NCBI GenBank assembly: GCA_016806145.1
Contig: CP063167.1
Location: 124,001-188,000, forward strand
Source: Variovorax paradoxus
GTDB lineage: Bacteria > Pseudomonadota > Gammaproteobacteria > Burkholderiales > Burkholderiaceae_C
Length of the DNA: 64,000 nucleotides
Reading direction: 5' to 3'
This document shows, piece after piece, positions 1 to 8,314 of the stretch (the first letter of the stretch is position 1; each line of letters opens with the position of its first letter). A program made the position numbers and the translations under genes. Under the pieces are notes generated by a model. It was not told the origin of the DNA, made no database searches, and was given only the letters and a program-made list of their open reading frames with translations.

Positions 1-110
1 CCGATCACGCTGAACAGTTCGCCCTCGGCCACGTGCAGGTCGACCGCGTTCACGGCCGTGAGGCCGCCGAAGCGGCGCACCAGGCCGCGGATCTCAAGCA
101 GCGATGGCAT
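1..110 (-). CDS. ABC transporter ATP-binding protein, LivG-like (5' part only, runs off the window)
   Basis: Only the first 36 codons are in the window. They read as an ABC ATPase beta-strand region beginning MPSLLEIRGLVRRFGGLTAV, the usual LivG opening (FGGL-AV before the Walker A loop); the Walker A itself lies beyond the edge. The start overlaps the end of the OsmC-like gene by 17 nt, so it is translationally linked to the minus-strand operon that carries the branched-chain-type permease and binding protein. It is probably one of two ATPases energising that uptake system. The substrate is unknown. LivF is the alternative, but the FGGLTAV opening favours LivG. Confidence 0.8.
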   Translation of the reverse strand, partial: MPSLLEIRGLVRRFGGLTAVNAVDLHVAEGELFSVI

Positions 111-672
111 CGCCCGCTTCCTGCGGCGCGGTGGCGGCCTGCGCCTTCGAGTTCACGAGCTTGACCTCGGCGCGGATGGTCTGCGGGTTGCGCAGGAGGT
201 TGAGGATCGGGCAGTTGCGCTCCACTGCCTCGAACAGCGCATCGATCTCGGCTTGGCTCGCGGGCGAATCGATGTGCACCGTGTAGCCGATCTGGTGCGG
301 CCAGATCGGCGTGCTCTCGTGGCCCGGCTTGCCGCCGCGCGGATCGATGATGCCGGTGACCTCGACCTCGAGGCTCTCCAGCGGCACCTGCCGCTCGGCC
401 GCCTGGATCAGGAAGATGTACGTGACGCAGGTGCCCAGCACGCCGAGCTGCAGCTCGGGCGAGCTCGGGCCGAGGTCGTAGCCGGCGAAGTTCGGCGGGC
501 TGTCGCTGATGACCTGGTGGTCGCGGATGCGCAGCCGGCGCACGCCGCTGCGGCCCTCGGCCTTGACGCTGGCCTTCAGTTGCAGCGGCTGCGCGCTGCC
601 CGCGTCGACGGCGGCATTGCGCGCCAGCACGGCGGCGCGCTTCTCGGCGAGGTAGTCGTTGAGGTGGCTCAT
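94..672 (-). CDS. OsmC/Ohr-family peroxiredoxin-like protein
   Basis: 192 residues. Both redox cysteines of the OsmC/Ohr fold are visible: C82 in LGTCVTYIF and C154 in ERNCPILNLL. Family members reduce organic hydroperoxides, and some act on sulfur-containing adducts. The start lies 17 nt downstream of the permease stop, and the end overlaps the next ATPase gene by 17 nt, so it is cotranscribed with a Liv-type ABC transporter. That position between permease and ATPase is unusual for OsmC and suggests a role linked to the imported compound rather than general stress defence (inference). It is a little longer than typical OsmC (about 140 aa) because of an N-terminal helix and a charged C-terminal tail. 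Confidence 0.85.
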   Translation of the reverse strand: MSHLNDYLAEKRAAVLARNAAVDAGSAQPLQLKASVKAEGRSGVRRLRIRDHQVISDSPPNFAGYDLGPSSPELQLGVLGTCVTYIFLIQAAERQVPLESLEVEVTGIIDPRGGKPGHESTPIWPHQIGYTVHIDSPASQAEIDALFEAVERNCPILNLLRNPQTIRAEVKLVNSKAQAATAPQEAGDAIAA

Positions 673-689
673 GGTGTGTGGTTCCTTCT

Positions 690-2519
690 TCAGACGGTGC
701 CCAGCAGGCCTTGCGGGCGGAAACGGATCAGCAGCAGCAGCGCGACGCCGTAGATCAGCATGCGGTACTCGGCGGTGACGCGGAACAGTTCGGGCAGGCT
801 CACGAGCGCGACCGCGCCGAGCAACGCGCCGCTGATGTTCCCGAGCCCACCGAGGATCACCATGGTGAGCGCCAGGATCGATATCTGCGAGCCGAAGGTC
901 TCGTGGTTGATGTACGAGTACATGTGGGCCGTGAAGGCGCCGCTCACGCCGGCCGCGAAGCCGCCGAAGCCGAAGGCCAGCGCCTTGTAGCGGTCGGGGC
1001 TCACGCCGTAGGCGCGCGCGGCCACCTCGTCCTCGCGCACCGCGCGGAAGGTGCGGCCCAGGTGCGAGTTCAGCAGCCGCCACTGCAGCAGCGCGAGCAG
1101 CACCATGGCACCGAACGAGGCCCAGTAGATCGCGCCGTTCGACGAGGCATCGCGCCCGAACAGCGACAGCGGTGGAATGCCCGAGACGCCGATCGGCCCG
1201 CGCGTGAGGCTCTCCCAGTTGAGGATGGTGAGCGCCACGATCTCGCCGATGCCCAGCGTGGCGATCGACACGTAGTGGCCGCGCAGACGGAAGGCCGGGA
1301 AGATCAGCGCGGTGCCGATCAGCGAGGTGAGGATGCCCGCCAGCACGATGCCCGTGCCCACCGGCAGGTGCAGGTCGAGCACCAGCAGCGAGGAGGCATA
1401 GGCGCCGATGGCCAGCAGCCCCGCATGGCCGAGCGATATCTGGCCGACGGTGCCCGCCACCAGCGTGAGGCTCAGCGCCAGCGCCGCATAGAGCCAGGCG
1501 TTGGTGAGCGTCTGCAGCAGATAGGGCGAGGGATCGAAAAGCGGCAGCAGCACCGCGGCAGCGAACAGCGCCACGAGCAATCGGCGCGGCACGTGCCAGG
1601 GTTTGCTCGGTGCGATGAAGGTGCCGGTCAGCGGCTCGGGCGGCAGCGCGCGCTTGCGGCCGAACAGGCCGTTGGGCTTCCACACCAGGATCGCCAGCAG
1701 CAGCGCGAAGGCGAACAGGTTGCGGTAGGGCGTGCCCAGCAGCGCCACGCCATAGCTCTCGATCAGCCCCAGCAACAGGCTGCCGACGATGGCACCCGGC
1801 ACGTTGCCCACGCCACCGACCACGGTGGCGACCACGCCCTTGAGCGTGGCCTGGAAGCTCATCGCGGGGCTGATGTTGTTGTAGTACATGCCCACCAGCA
1901 GGCCCGACAGCCCGCCGAGCGCGGCCGCGATCGCGAACACGGTCTGGTTCACGCGGTCCACGTCCACGCCCATCTGCTGCGCCGCATCGCGGTCCTGCGC
2001 GGTGGCGCGCACCGCCCAGCCCAGCCTGGTGAAGCGCAGGAAGCCGAACAGCACGGCCGCGCTCGCGAGGCCGATGCCCGCGATCAGCAGGTCGAGCGCA
2101 CCGATGGTGCCGCTGCCGACCTGCAGCCGCCAGTCGGGCAAGGCCGTGGGCAGCGCGCGCGGGTCGGGGCTGAAGACCAGCTGCACCAGGATGTCGAGCA
2201 CGAAGCTGATGCCGATGGTGGCCAAAAGCGGCGCGATGCGTGCCGCGCCCTGCAGCGGGCGCAGGCCCACGCGCTCGATCAGCATGCCGAGCGCGCCCGA
2301 GCCCAGCACCACCAGCGCGATCGTCACCGGCAGCGGCGTGTGCAGGTAGGTGATGGAGGCCCAGCCGATGTAGGCGCCGACGGTGTAGACCGAGCCGTGC
2401 GCGAAGTTGATCAGGTGCGAGACGCCGAAGATCAGCGCCAGCCCGACCGCCAGCAACGCATAGATGTTGCCGATGATCAGGCCGTTGACCGTGTAGTCGA
2501 AGAAGGAGCCGAAGTTCAT
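690..2519 (-). CDS. Fused branched-chain-type ABC permease (LivH-LivM fusion)
   Basis: 609 residues, about twice the length of one Liv permease. Residues 1-290 are a LivH-type domain (opening [20 protein letters not shown], then [10 protein letters not shown]). After a charged linker at about 295-310, residues 312-609 form a LivM-type domain ([18 protein letters not shown], then [14 protein letters not shown]). Many hydrophobic segments fit an inner-membrane channel. The single chain would supply both halves of the translocation pore for the adjacent periplasmic binding protein and the LivG-like ATPase. Such fusions are known in the HAAT family. The substrate could be amino acids, amides or short organic acids; the surrounding sulfur genes suggest a sulfur-containing molecule (inference). 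Confidence 0.9.
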   Translation of the reverse strand: MNFGSFFDYTVNGLIIGNIYALLAVGLALIFGVSHLINFAHGSVYTVGAYIGWASITYLHTPLPVTIALVVLGSGALGMLIERVGLRPLQGAARIAPLLATIGISFVLDILVQLVFSPDPRALPTALPDWRLQVGSGTIGALDLLIAGIGLASAAVLFGFLRFTRLGWAVRATAQDRDAAQQMGVDVDRVNQTVFAIAAALGGLSGLLVGMYYNNISPAMSFQATLKGVVATVVGGVGNVPGAIVGSLLLGLIESYGVALLGTPYRNLFAFALLLAILVWKPNGLFGRKRALPPEPLTGTFIAPSKPWHVPRRLLVALFAAAVLLPLFDPSPYLLQTLTNAWLYAALALSLTLVAGTVGQISLGHAGLLAIGAYASSLLVLDLHLPVGTGIVLAGILTSLIGTALIFPAFRLRGHYVSIATLGIGEIVALTILNWESLTRGPIGVSGIPPLSLFGRDASSNGAIYWASFGAMVLLALLQWRLLNSHLGRTFRAVREDEVAARAYGVSPDRYKALAFGFGGFAAGVSGAFTAHMYSYINHETFGSQISILALTMVILGGLGNISGALLGAVALVSLPELFRVTAEYRMLIYGVALLLLIRFRPQGLLGTV

Positions 2520-2568
2520 CGAAGGACCGCCCTCTCCTCACGGAAAGGCGCGCTGTGCGCGAGCACGC

Positions 2569-3759
2569 TCATTTGGTCGAGGCCAGCGCCGCCTTCTCGT
2601 CGAGCTGCGCCCACTTGCCGTCCTTCACCACCAGGTTCACGCTCTTCACGCCGATCACGCGGCGCGTCTGCGGATCGAAGCTGGCCTTGCCGAAGATCAC
2701 GCTGGGCACGTCCTTGATCTTGTAGAAGGCGTCGCGCACCGCCTTGCGGTCGGCATTGGGGCCGGCCTGGCGCAGCGCGGCGGCCGCGTACACCACGGCG
2801 TCGTAGGCATAGGCGTTGAAGGCGTCGGGTTCCTTGTCGTACTTGGCGCGGAAGCTCTTCACGAAGTCGCGCACCTCGGCGCGCGGCTCCTCGGGGAAGA
2901 AGGCGGTGTTGGTGTGGATGCCGTTGACCGCGGCGCCGCCGAGCTCGATGAACTTGGGCGAATAGACCGAGCCCACGGCCGCGATCGGCTGCTTCAGGCC
3001 CACGCTGCGCACCTGGCCCGCGATGAGCGCGCCGTCGGGGTAGTAGGAGATCAGCACCAGGCCGTCGGGGTTGGCGTCGCGCACGCGCACGAGCGTGGAG
3101 CGGAAGTCCTTCTCGTCGGGCTGGTAGCCCTCGGCGATGGCGAGCTGCGCGCCGCGTTCCTGCGCGGCCTTCACCAGCACGTCCTTGCTGGTGCGGCCCC
3201 AGTCGGTGTTGAGATAGAGCACCGCGATGCGCTTGAAGCCCAGTGTCTTGACCGCGAGATCGGCCAGCAGCGGCTGCGCGTCGGCCTGGCTGATCGACGG
3301 GCTCCAGATGTAGTCGCCGCCCTTGGTGAAGTCGGGGTGCGAGTTGGTGAAACCCAGTTGCACCAGGCCCGCGCGCTGGTAGATCGGCGAGGCCGCCATC
3401 GAGGCCGGGCTCGAGAAGTCGCCGAGCTCGATCAGCACGCGCTTGTCGTTCACGAGCTTCTGCGCGATCGCGACCGACTGGCGCGGATCGCTCTGGCTGT
3501 CCTCGAAGTTGTAGGCCAGCGGCCGGCCATGGATGCCGCCCTGCGCATTGATGTGCTCGAGCGCGAGGTCGAAGCCCGCCTTCCACTGCGCGCCGTACTG
3601 TGCGTTCTGGCCGGTCAGCGGGCCGCTGACGCCGAACCAGACGGGCTCGCCGCTGGCCGGCGCGGCCAGGACGGGTGCGGACAGAGCGAAGGCGGCGCCG
3701 GCCAGCGACAGCGCGGCGATCCGGTGCAGGAAGCGTTGGCGGGAGATCGGTGTTGGCAT
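2569..3759 (-). CDS. Periplasmic branched-chain-type substrate-binding protein (LivK family)
   Basis: 396 residues from the ATG chosen here; an in-frame extension upstream is possible but would place the promoter inside the gene. The N terminus has a cleavable signal (RQRFLHRIAALSLAGAAFAL ending in an Ala-rich site). The mature part has the type I periplasmic-binding fold: VWFGVSGPLTGQNAQYG at its start, and DLALEHINAQGGIHGRPL, typical of LivK/AmiC-like receptors. It is the first gene of the minus operon and would deliver ligand to the fused permease 49 nt downstream. Ligand identity cannot be read from the sequence. A CGCAT-containing promoter lies upstream, shared in style with other units of the window. 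Confidence 0.88.
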   Translation of the reverse strand: MPTPISRQRFLHRIAALSLAGAAFALSAPVLAAPASGEPVWFGVSGPLTGQNAQYGAQWKAGFDLALEHINAQGGIHGRPLAYNFEDSQSDPRQSVAIAQKLVNDKRVLIELGDFSSPASMAASPIYQRAGLVQLGFTNSHPDFTKGGDYIWSPSISQADAQPLLADLAVKTLGFKRIAVLYLNTDWGRTSKDVLVKAAQERGAQLAIAEGYQPDEKDFRSTLVRVRDANPDGLVLISYYPDGALIAGQVRSVGLKQPIAAVGSVYSPKFIELGGAAVNGIHTNTAFFPEEPRAEVRDFVKSFRAKYDKEPDAFNAYAYDAVVYAAAALRQAGPNADRKAVRDAFYKIKDVPSVIFGKASFDPQTRRVIGVKSVNLVVKDGKWAQLDEKAALASTK

Positions 3760-3796
3760 GGTGTTGGGGTCCCGGGGCATGAAGATCAGGCCGGCC

Positions 3797-3851
3797 ATTC
3801 TTCGCGTTGCCCGGGGCCGCTGGAACGAAAAAAAGCGCTGCGCGATATGCG
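3797..3851 (-). promoter_or_regulatory. Putative promoter and CysB-type site of the Liv-type operon
   Basis: On the minus strand a half-site CGCAT (with ATCGCG and the poor second half CAGCG) is followed by TTCGTTCC and, 33 nt after the 16-nt site, by the -10-like AAGAAT. This matches the layout upstream of several other units of this window. Assignment to a CysB-like regulator is inference. Confidence 0.45.
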
Positions 3852-3896
3852 TTTTCCGAGCAAGCCATGTCGCGCTCTTCGCGCTCTTGCAGGCCG

Positions 3897-3949
3897 GACA
3901 TATGCATGACTGAAAACATTCGTTGGATAGGCATCGGCCGCGCTCGGAC
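3897..3949 (+). promoter_or_regulatory. Putative promoter of the NMT1-type binding protein
   Basis: The segment holds ACATATGCATGAC, then ATTCGTTGG and, about 30 nt after the degenerate dyad, CTCGGAC in the place of a -10 element. The TTCGTTG element is shared with the promoters near 36735 and 56870. The dyad itself is weak here. Confidence 0.35.
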
Positions 3950-3985
3950 ACTCGCCGCTTCGAATATTCCGGTGGAGAAGCCCTG

Positions 3986-5005
3986 ATGACCGACTCTCTT
4001 TCCTTGCGCCTGCCGCCTTCGCGCCGCAGCGTCCTTCAAGCCGGCGCCGCCGCCGCCGTCGTGGGCTCCGCGGCCCTGCTCGGCGCCTCGGCCTGGTCGC
4101 AACCGCGCAAGCTGACCTTTGCCTGGAGCCAGGCCGGCTTCTGCCTCGCGCCCGTGCCGGTCGCGCTCGAGCGCGGCTTCTTCGAGAAGAACGGGCTCGA
4201 CGTCGAGCTGCTGAACTGGGCCGGATCGTCAGACCAGATGCTCGAGGCACTGGCCACCGGCAAGGCCGACGTCGGCGTGGGCCTGATCCACCGCTGGGTC
4301 AAGCCGCTGGAAGCCGGCTTCGACGTGAAGGTGGTCGGCAGCGTGCACGGCGGCTGCCTGCGGCTGGTGGGCGCCAAGGCCGCCGGCGTGACCACCGAGC
4401 TCGCGAGCCTCAAGGGCAAGACCATCGGCGTGTCGGACCAGAACAGCCCGGCGCGGCAGTTCTATGCGATCCATCTCGCCAAGAAGGGCATCGACATCGA
4501 GAAGGACGTCGACTGGCGCGTCTATCCGGCCGACCTGCTCGACATCGCCGTGAAGAAGGGCGAGATCCAGGCCATTGCCGACGGCGACCCGAACGTCTAC
4601 CTGATCGAGAAGCGCAACCCCGGCGTCTTCACCGAGATCGCCAACAGCGCCAAGGGCGAGTACGCCGAGCGCCTGTGCTGCATCGTCGGTGCGCGCGGCG
4701 AGTTCGCGCGCAACGACAAGCCGCGCGCCGCCGCCACCGTGCGCGCGCTGGCGCAGGCCTCCGACTACGTGGCCGAGAACCCGAACGAGTCGGCCCGCAT
4801 CTACGCCAAGTACGCGCCCAAGGTGGCGGTGGAGGACCTGCAGAAGCTGTTCACCGAGCTGACCTACAAGCACCATCCGGCGGGCAAGGCGCTGCGCAAC
4901 GAGGTGGAGGCATTTGCGACGGACTTCCGGAATGCGGGGATCCTGAAGAAGAGCACGGACGTGGTTCGGTTCGCGAACCACGTGTCGCTGGACGTGCTGG
5001 CTTGA
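3986..5005 (+). CDS. NMT1/THI5-type (SsuA/TauA-like) substrate-binding protein
   Basis: 339 residues. The chosen ATG follows a good ribosome site (GGTGGAGAAG, about 6 nt upstream). The N terminus has a twin-arginine-like signal, SRRSVLQAG followed by an Ala-rich hydrophobic stretch ending ASAWSQ. The mature protein has the type II binding fold of sulfonate and nitrate receptors: FAWSQAGFCLAPVPVALERG near its start, and DVGVGLIHRWVKPLEAG. No permease or ATPase gene adjoins it, so it is an orphan receptor here. It is divergent from the Liv-type operon and has a promoter of the shared sulfur-regulon style. A sulfonate-type ligand is likely but unproven. The last 30 codons are poorer in C than the rest. 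Confidence 0.85.
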   Translation: MTDSLSLRLPPSRRSVLQAGAAAAVVGSAALLGASAWSQPRKLTFAWSQAGFCLAPVPVALERGFFEKNGLDVELLNWAGSSDQMLEALATGKADVGVGLIHRWVKPLEAGFDVKVVGSVHGGCLRLVGAKAAGVTTELASLKGKTIGVSDQNSPARQFYAIHLAKKGIDIEKDVDWRVYPADLLDIAVKKGEIQAIADGDPNVYLIEKRNPGVFTEIANSAKGEYAERLCCIVGARGEFARNDKPRAAATVRALAQASDYVAENPNESARIYAKYAPKVAVEDLQKLFTELTYKHHPAGKALRNEVEAFATDFRNAGILKKSTDVVRFANHVSLDVLA

Positions 5006-5009
5006 GGGG

Positions 5010-5669
5010 CTACAGGGCGGTCAGGAATTCTTCGGCCGTGGTCGCACAGTGCTCGAAGCCCGGCGCGTAGTCCAGCGTCGCGATGGCATCGAACGCGGCG
5101 CGCAAGCCGGCATGCGGTTGCCGGATCTGGCCGAGAAAGGCATCCCGGTGGCGCAGCAGGAACGGCGTTGCCGGCAGAAGCTCTCGAGGCTCGCGTTCGA
5201 TCACGAGCGCGAGGTCGAACAGGTCGCGCGCCGTGACCCGGTCGCCGCGGTGGTACATCTTCTTGGCGATGATCTCGGCGGCCGTCTCCACCTTCACCGG
5301 TCGGCCGCCGATGTTCCAGATCTCCCAGGCCTTGTCCGGCAGCAGGTTGGGAGCGGCCACGAAGTCGACCTCGCCCTCCTCGAACTGCAACTTGACGAAG
5401 GCGCCCGGCTGCTCGGTGTAGTCCTGCGTCAAGTCCGCCGCCGTGTCGCTCAACCGAGGCGTGACATAGCCGAGGTATTGCGGATCGGGCACGAAGATAT
5501 CGATGTCCTTGCTCAGCCGATGGCGGTAGCGGAACATCAGCACAGTCCCGCCGCCGAGGGTCCAGAACGGATCGGCGATGCCGCCGTGGCGGCCGATGTC
5601 GTCGAGCAGCGTCAGCGCCCGCGGGAACAACGCCTCCCAGGGGCCGGTGGGCAATGGCCTCTGCTTCAT
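5010..5669 (-). CDS. AbiEii-type nucleotidyltransferase toxin
   Basis: 219 residues. The nucleotidyltransferase signature is clear: TLGGGTVLMFRYRHRLSKDI followed by DIF gives the Gly-Gly motif and the paired acidic residues (DID). Downstream are KVETAAEIIAKKMYHRG and TARDLFDLALV, the helical region typical of AbiEii/AbiGii toxins. These enzymes modify tRNA or other nucleic-acid ends and arrest growth. The ATG overlaps the TGA of the upstream antitoxin gene (ATGA), so the pair is translationally coupled; a GTG two codons earlier is the alternative start. It is convergent with, and 4 nt from, the binding-protein gene. It is a passenger module with no evident sulfur role. Confidence 0.85.
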   Translation of the reverse strand: MKQRPLPTGPWEALFPRALTLLDDIGRHGGIADPFWTLGGGTVLMFRYRHRLSKDIDIFVPDPQYLGYVTPRLSDTAADLTQDYTEQPGAFVKLQFEEGEVDFVAAPNLLPDKAWEIWNIGGRPVKVETAAEIIAKKMYHRGDRVTARDLFDLALVIEREPRELLPATPFLLRHRDAFLGQIRQPHAGLRAAFDAIATLDYAPGFEHCATTAEEFLTAL

Positions 5670-6199
5670 GCCCACAGCGCCCGCCGATGCACGGACAACG
5701 ATTCGGCGAGCTTCGCGACGTTGCGCCAGACCTGCCGTGGCGGCAGGTGCGCGCGCGAGGCGGTTTCCTCAACGGCCATCACAACGACGGGAACGGGCGC
5801 TTCATCGAGCAGATGGGTCAAGTGCGCGGTGAATGGCGGCGGCACGTCGCCGCTCGCCAGGACCTTCTCCAGGGCTTCGGGACCGAGTTCGCGCGCGTAG
5901 CTGACGCTGGCCGTCTTGGCCGCCATCCACAGGCCTCGCTTCTTGCGCCGTGCCAGCGTATCCGGCGCGGGGCTGTCCAGCCCCAGCACCGCCATCACCT
6001 GGCCCACGCGGTTGACGCCCAGGTCGCTCAGCGCACCGTTCTCCAGGCCGACCAGGGTTTGACGCGACAGGCCGCTCAGGTGCGCCAGCTGAGACTGGGA
6101 CAGGCCCAGCTCGGTGCGCCTGGCGCGTACCGCGCGGCCGATGTCGATCAGGTTCATGGCGAGACTCGGGATCCGGATGATGTCAAAAATATTAGACAT
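5666..6199 (-). CDS. XRE-family antitoxin of the nucleotidyltransferase toxin
   Basis: 177 residues. A helix-turn-helix domain occupies about residues 15-75 (GRAVRARRTELGLSQSQLAH, then LSGLSRQTLVGLENG). The remaining 100 residues are helical and probably bind the toxin. The start at 6199 is preceded by GAGGCG at a good distance. A second in-frame ATG at 6157 (MNLIDIG) would better match many XRE antitoxins and would free the dyad at 6180-6199 as an operator, but it has a weaker ribosome site. Gene order antitoxin-toxin with an ATGA overlap is usual for such modules, and autorepression is expected. It is divergent from the TacA/TacT module. Confidence 0.82.
   Translation of the reverse strand: MSNIFDIIRIPSLAMNLIDIGRAVRARRTELGLSQSQLAHLSGLSRQTLVGLENGALSDLGVNRVGQVMAVLGLDSPAPDTLARRKKRGLWMAAKTASVSYARELGPEALEKVLASGDVPPPFTAHLTHLLDEAPVPVVVMAVEETASRAHLPPRQVWRNVAKLAESLSVHRRALWA
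6180..6199. promoter_or_regulatory. Short dyad at the start of the XRE antitoxin gene
   Basis: ATGTC and GACAT arms flank the 10-nt AT-rich AAAAATATTA. In so GC-rich a region this AT-rich dyad stands out. It could be the autoregulatory operator or promoter core if translation starts at 6157; otherwise it lies inside the first codons. Confidence 0.3.
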
Positions 6200-6317
6200 T
6201 TTATTCGCCTCGAGGACAGCCAACAAGAGCCACGCGAGCGCCGGTCGGATTCTTCGCATACCGCTGAATGTCACACCGTGCGCATGGGGGGCGTGAGGAC
6301 CAAAGAGAAAATCACTC

Positions 6318-6346
6318 TTGACAATGTACGGTTTATCGCCGTACAT
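6318..6346 (+). promoter_or_regulatory. Promoter and operator of the tacAT module
   Basis: A consensus -35 TTGACA (6318-6323) is followed, after 17 nt, by GTACAT as -10. The perfect inverted repeat ATGTACGG / CCGTACAT (6324-6331 and 6339-6346, 7-nt spacer) fills the spacer and -10. A repressor bound there would exclude RNA polymerase, as expected for autorepression by a ribbon-helix-helix antitoxin. A strong AAGGAG ribosome site follows at 6353. Confidence 0.7.
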
Positions 6347-6367
6347 TTTTCGAAGGAGATTCTTGCC

Positions 6368-6655
6368 ATGCCCACCAGCCCACCCCGAACCGAACGCGTC
6401 GAAGCCCGCATTGCGCCGGAGGTGCTGGAGATCGTCCGCCGCGCGGCCGAGATCGAAGGCCGCAGCGTCAGCGACTTCCTCGTCGGCGCCGCGCAGGAAG
6501 CGGCGCGCCGCACCATCGAGCAGATGCAGATCATCCGCCTGTCAATGGAGGAACAGCAGCGCTTCGCCGCCCTCCTGCTGACGCCGCCCGATCTGCCTCC
6601 CGCGATGGCACGCGCCGCCAAGGCCCACAGGAAACTGATCGCCCCTTCGCAGTGA
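6368..6655 (+). CDS. tacA: DUF1778 ribbon-helix-helix antitoxin (TacA-like)
   Basis: 95 residues. The N-terminal half is a ribbon-helix-helix DNA-binding unit (RVEARIAPEVLEIVRRAAEI, then GRSVSDFLVGAA), the hallmark of DUF1778/TacA antitoxins. The C-terminal tail (MEEQQRFAALLLTPPDLPPA) is the segment that in this family wraps around and blocks the acetyltransferase toxin. AAGGAG lies 10 nt before the ATG. The stop overlaps the GTG start of the toxin gene (GTGA). A perfect dyad upstream is the probable operator. The length is usual for the family. Confidence 0.92.
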   Translation: MPTSPPRTERVEARIAPEVLEIVRRAAEIEGRSVSDFLVGAAQEAARRTIEQMQIIRLSMEEQQRFAALLLTPPDLPPAMARAAKAHRKLIAPSQ

Positions 6656-7152
6656 CCGGGCGATTCCGCATCGAGGTGCTCGGGGCCGAGCACGACCGTG
6701 CCGGCTTTGCATGCGGCAGCGATCCGCTCGATCGGTATGTGCGAGAGCAGGCGACGCAGGACCAGCGCCGCCGCACGAGCGTGTGCTACGTCGCCGTCGA
6801 TGAGCAGTCGGGTGCCATCGCCGGGTACTACACGCTCGCCGCCAGCAGCGTCCCCCTCACGGACCTCGACGCGCCGATGGCCAGGAAGCTGCCGCGCTAT
6901 CCCTCGGTCCCGGTGGCGCGGGTCGGCCGTCTTGCGGTGGGCCTGGCTTTCCAGGGACGGCAACTCGGCGCCGCGCTGCTCTGGGATGCGGGGCAGCGCG
7001 CGATGCAATCGGGCATGGGTGTCTTTGCGCTGGTCGTCGATGCCAAGGACGAGGTCGCGGCCCGGTTCTACAGGCATCACGGATTCATTCCCTTCAGCAG
7101 CAACCCGCTGAGCTTCGTTCTTCCCATCGCCACGCTCGCCAAGAAAAGCTGA
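6652..7152 (+). CDS. tacT: GNAT-type toxin acetylating aminoacyl-tRNA (TacT-like)
   Basis: 166 residues with a GTG start overlapping the antitoxin stop. It has the features of the TacT/AtaT group: FACGSDPLDRYVREQATQDQ near the N terminus, the acetyl-CoA loop in RVGRLAVGLAFQGRQLGAAL, and the family ending RFYRHHGFIPF. Known relatives acetylate the amino group of charged tRNAs and stop translation. The acetyl-CoA loop has QGRQLG instead of the more frequent QG-G-G pattern, a substitution often seen in this subgroup. It forms an operon with the DUF1778 antitoxin and is followed by a weak terminator. Confidence 0.92.
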   Translation: MTGRFRIEVLGAEHDRAGFACGSDPLDRYVREQATQDQRRRTSVCYVAVDEQSGAIAGYYTLAASSVPLTDLDAPMARKLPRYPSVPVARVGRLAVGLAFQGRQLGAALLWDAGQRAMQSGMGVFALVVDAKDEVAARFYRHHGFIPFSSNPLSFVLPIATLAKKS

Positions 7153-7193
7153 TTGCGCGGGCCGAAGCTTTGCGATGTATTCCGGCCTCCTCC

Positions 7194-7228
7194 GAGGGTG
7201 AGCGCGGTCACCCTTCCCTCTCTTTTTC
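7194..7228 (+). terminator. Weak terminator after tacT
   Basis: AGGGTGA and TCACCCT pair around a GCGCGG loop, followed by the pyrimidine-rich TTCCCTCTCTTTTTC. The stem is short and the T-run is interrupted, so efficiency is uncertain. Confidence 0.4.
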
Positions 7229-7281
7229 GCATATCCACATGCGCAAAGAGCGCATGCAACCCATGCGAACTTTCCTAGCAT
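7228..7281 (+). promoter_or_regulatory. Putative CysB-type operator and promoter of the TauD/DszA-like operon
   Basis: The dyad CGCATATCCACATGCG (7228-7243) matches CGCAT-N6-ATGCG exactly and differs by one base from the site at 24458. A second, looser copy (CGCAT-N7-ATGCG) follows at 7251-7267. CTAGCA, 31 nt after the first dyad, is the candidate -10. It is one of the three best copies of the recurring motif. Confidence 0.55.
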
Positions 7282-7326
7282 CGGGCGCAGCATCCATTCC
7301 ACCCAGCGCGCCCGCGCTCCCACGCC

Positions 7327-8238
7327 ATGTCCTCCGTGCTTGCCGCCGAACGGCCGACCGTTGCCGAACCTTCTTCCGTTGTCCCGTTCAGGATCGCCGC
7401 GATCGACGCGTCGCTCGGCGCCGAGGTCACCGGCCTCGATGCCACGCGTCCGGTGCCGGCCGCGCAGGTGCGTGCGCTCAAGGAGGCGCTGCTCGAGCGG
7501 CATGTGCTGGTGCTCAAGCAGCAGCGGCTCGACGACGCGCAGTTCGAGCGCCTGGCCAGCTACTTCGGCGCCGTGTTCCGTCCGCCGTCGAACGTGCCGG
7601 TGCTGGGCTCCGATCCCTATGGCGGCAACACGCCCGACATCGTGCGGGTGTCGAACGTCGATGGCGGCGTGCTCGGCCATGACGAGCTCGCGGCGCATGC
7701 CGACCACCACTGGACGCCGGTGCCGTCGTCGGGCTCGCTGCTCTATGGCATCGAGGTGCCCTCGGAGGGCGGCGACACCACCTGGTACAACCTCGCGGCC
7801 GCCTGGGACGAGCTCGATGCCGGCACCCAGCGCGAGATCGAGCAGCTGCGGCTCATCACCTACAACCCCTTCCTGCGCAAGCTCAAGCCGCTCACCACCG
7901 GCTTTCCGCTCTACCGCACGCCCGACATCACGCCGCTCGAACCCTTCGAGGTGCATCCGCTGGTGCGCACCCATCCCGACAGCGGCCGCCGCGTGCTCTA
8001 CCTGGGCGCGCGCACCGAGGTCGAGATCGTCGGCGTCGATCCGCAGTACGGCGCCGCGCTGATCGCGCGCCTGCGCCAGCACCTGCTGCAACCACGCTTC
8101 GCCTACACGCACCGCTGGAGCGTGGGCGACATCGTCTACTGGGACAACCAGGCCACGCTGCATGCGCGCAGCGCCTTCGACAACGGCGAGCGCCGCGTGC
8201 TCAAGCGCATCAGCCTCTCGGGCAGCCGCCCGTACTGA
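7327..8238 (+). CDS. TauD/TfdA-family 2-oxoglutarate/Fe(II) dioxygenase
   Basis: 303 residues, slightly longer than E. coli TauD. The Fe ligands are visible as H124 and D126 in AAHADHHW and H279 in QATLHARSAF; the arginine that holds 2-oxoglutarate lies just after (GERRVLKR). Such enzymes hydroxylate the carbon next to a sulfonate, ester or amine so that sulfite or another leaving group falls off. As first gene of an operon with two flavin oxygenases and a full ABC transporter, under a sulfur-type promoter, it probably opens a sulfonate or sulfate ester. The exact substrate is not readable. No Shine-Dalgarno sequence is evident before the ATG. Confidence 0.9.
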   Translation: MSSVLAAERPTVAEPSSVVPFRIAAIDASLGAEVTGLDATRPVPAAQVRALKEALLERHVLVLKQQRLDDAQFERLASYFGAVFRPPSNVPVLGSDPYGGNTPDIVRVSNVDGGVLGHDELAAHADHHWTPVPSSGSLLYGIEVPSEGGDTTWYNLAAAWDELDAGTQREIEQLRLITYNPFLRKLKPLTTGFPLYRTPDITPLEPFEVHPLVRTHPDSGRRVLYLGARTEVEIVGVDPQYGAALIARLRQHLLQPRFAYTHRWSVGDIVYWDNQATLHARSAFDNGERRVLKRISLSGSRPY

Positions 8239-8314
8239 CACCGCCGCCGGCGCTTCCCACCCGCAGCGCGATGCGCGCCACCGCCCCGCGCGGCGGCGTG
8301 CGCGCGAGCCAGCC

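Noticed and set aside
678..2717. Long open frame on the plus strand opposite the Liv-type permease
   Set aside because: It is Gln/Arg/His-rich without any fold signature and is a product of the extreme third-position GC of the real gene. The same applies to other long opposite-strand frames, for example 2914-3909, 6271-8415, 9595-12507, 26456-29341 and 41918-44329.
7200..7270. CRISPR-like array suggested by repeated GCGCATGC/CATGCG words
   Set aside because: The words are overlapping operator half-sites with irregular spacing; no repeat-spacer pattern, and no array was seen anywhere in the window.
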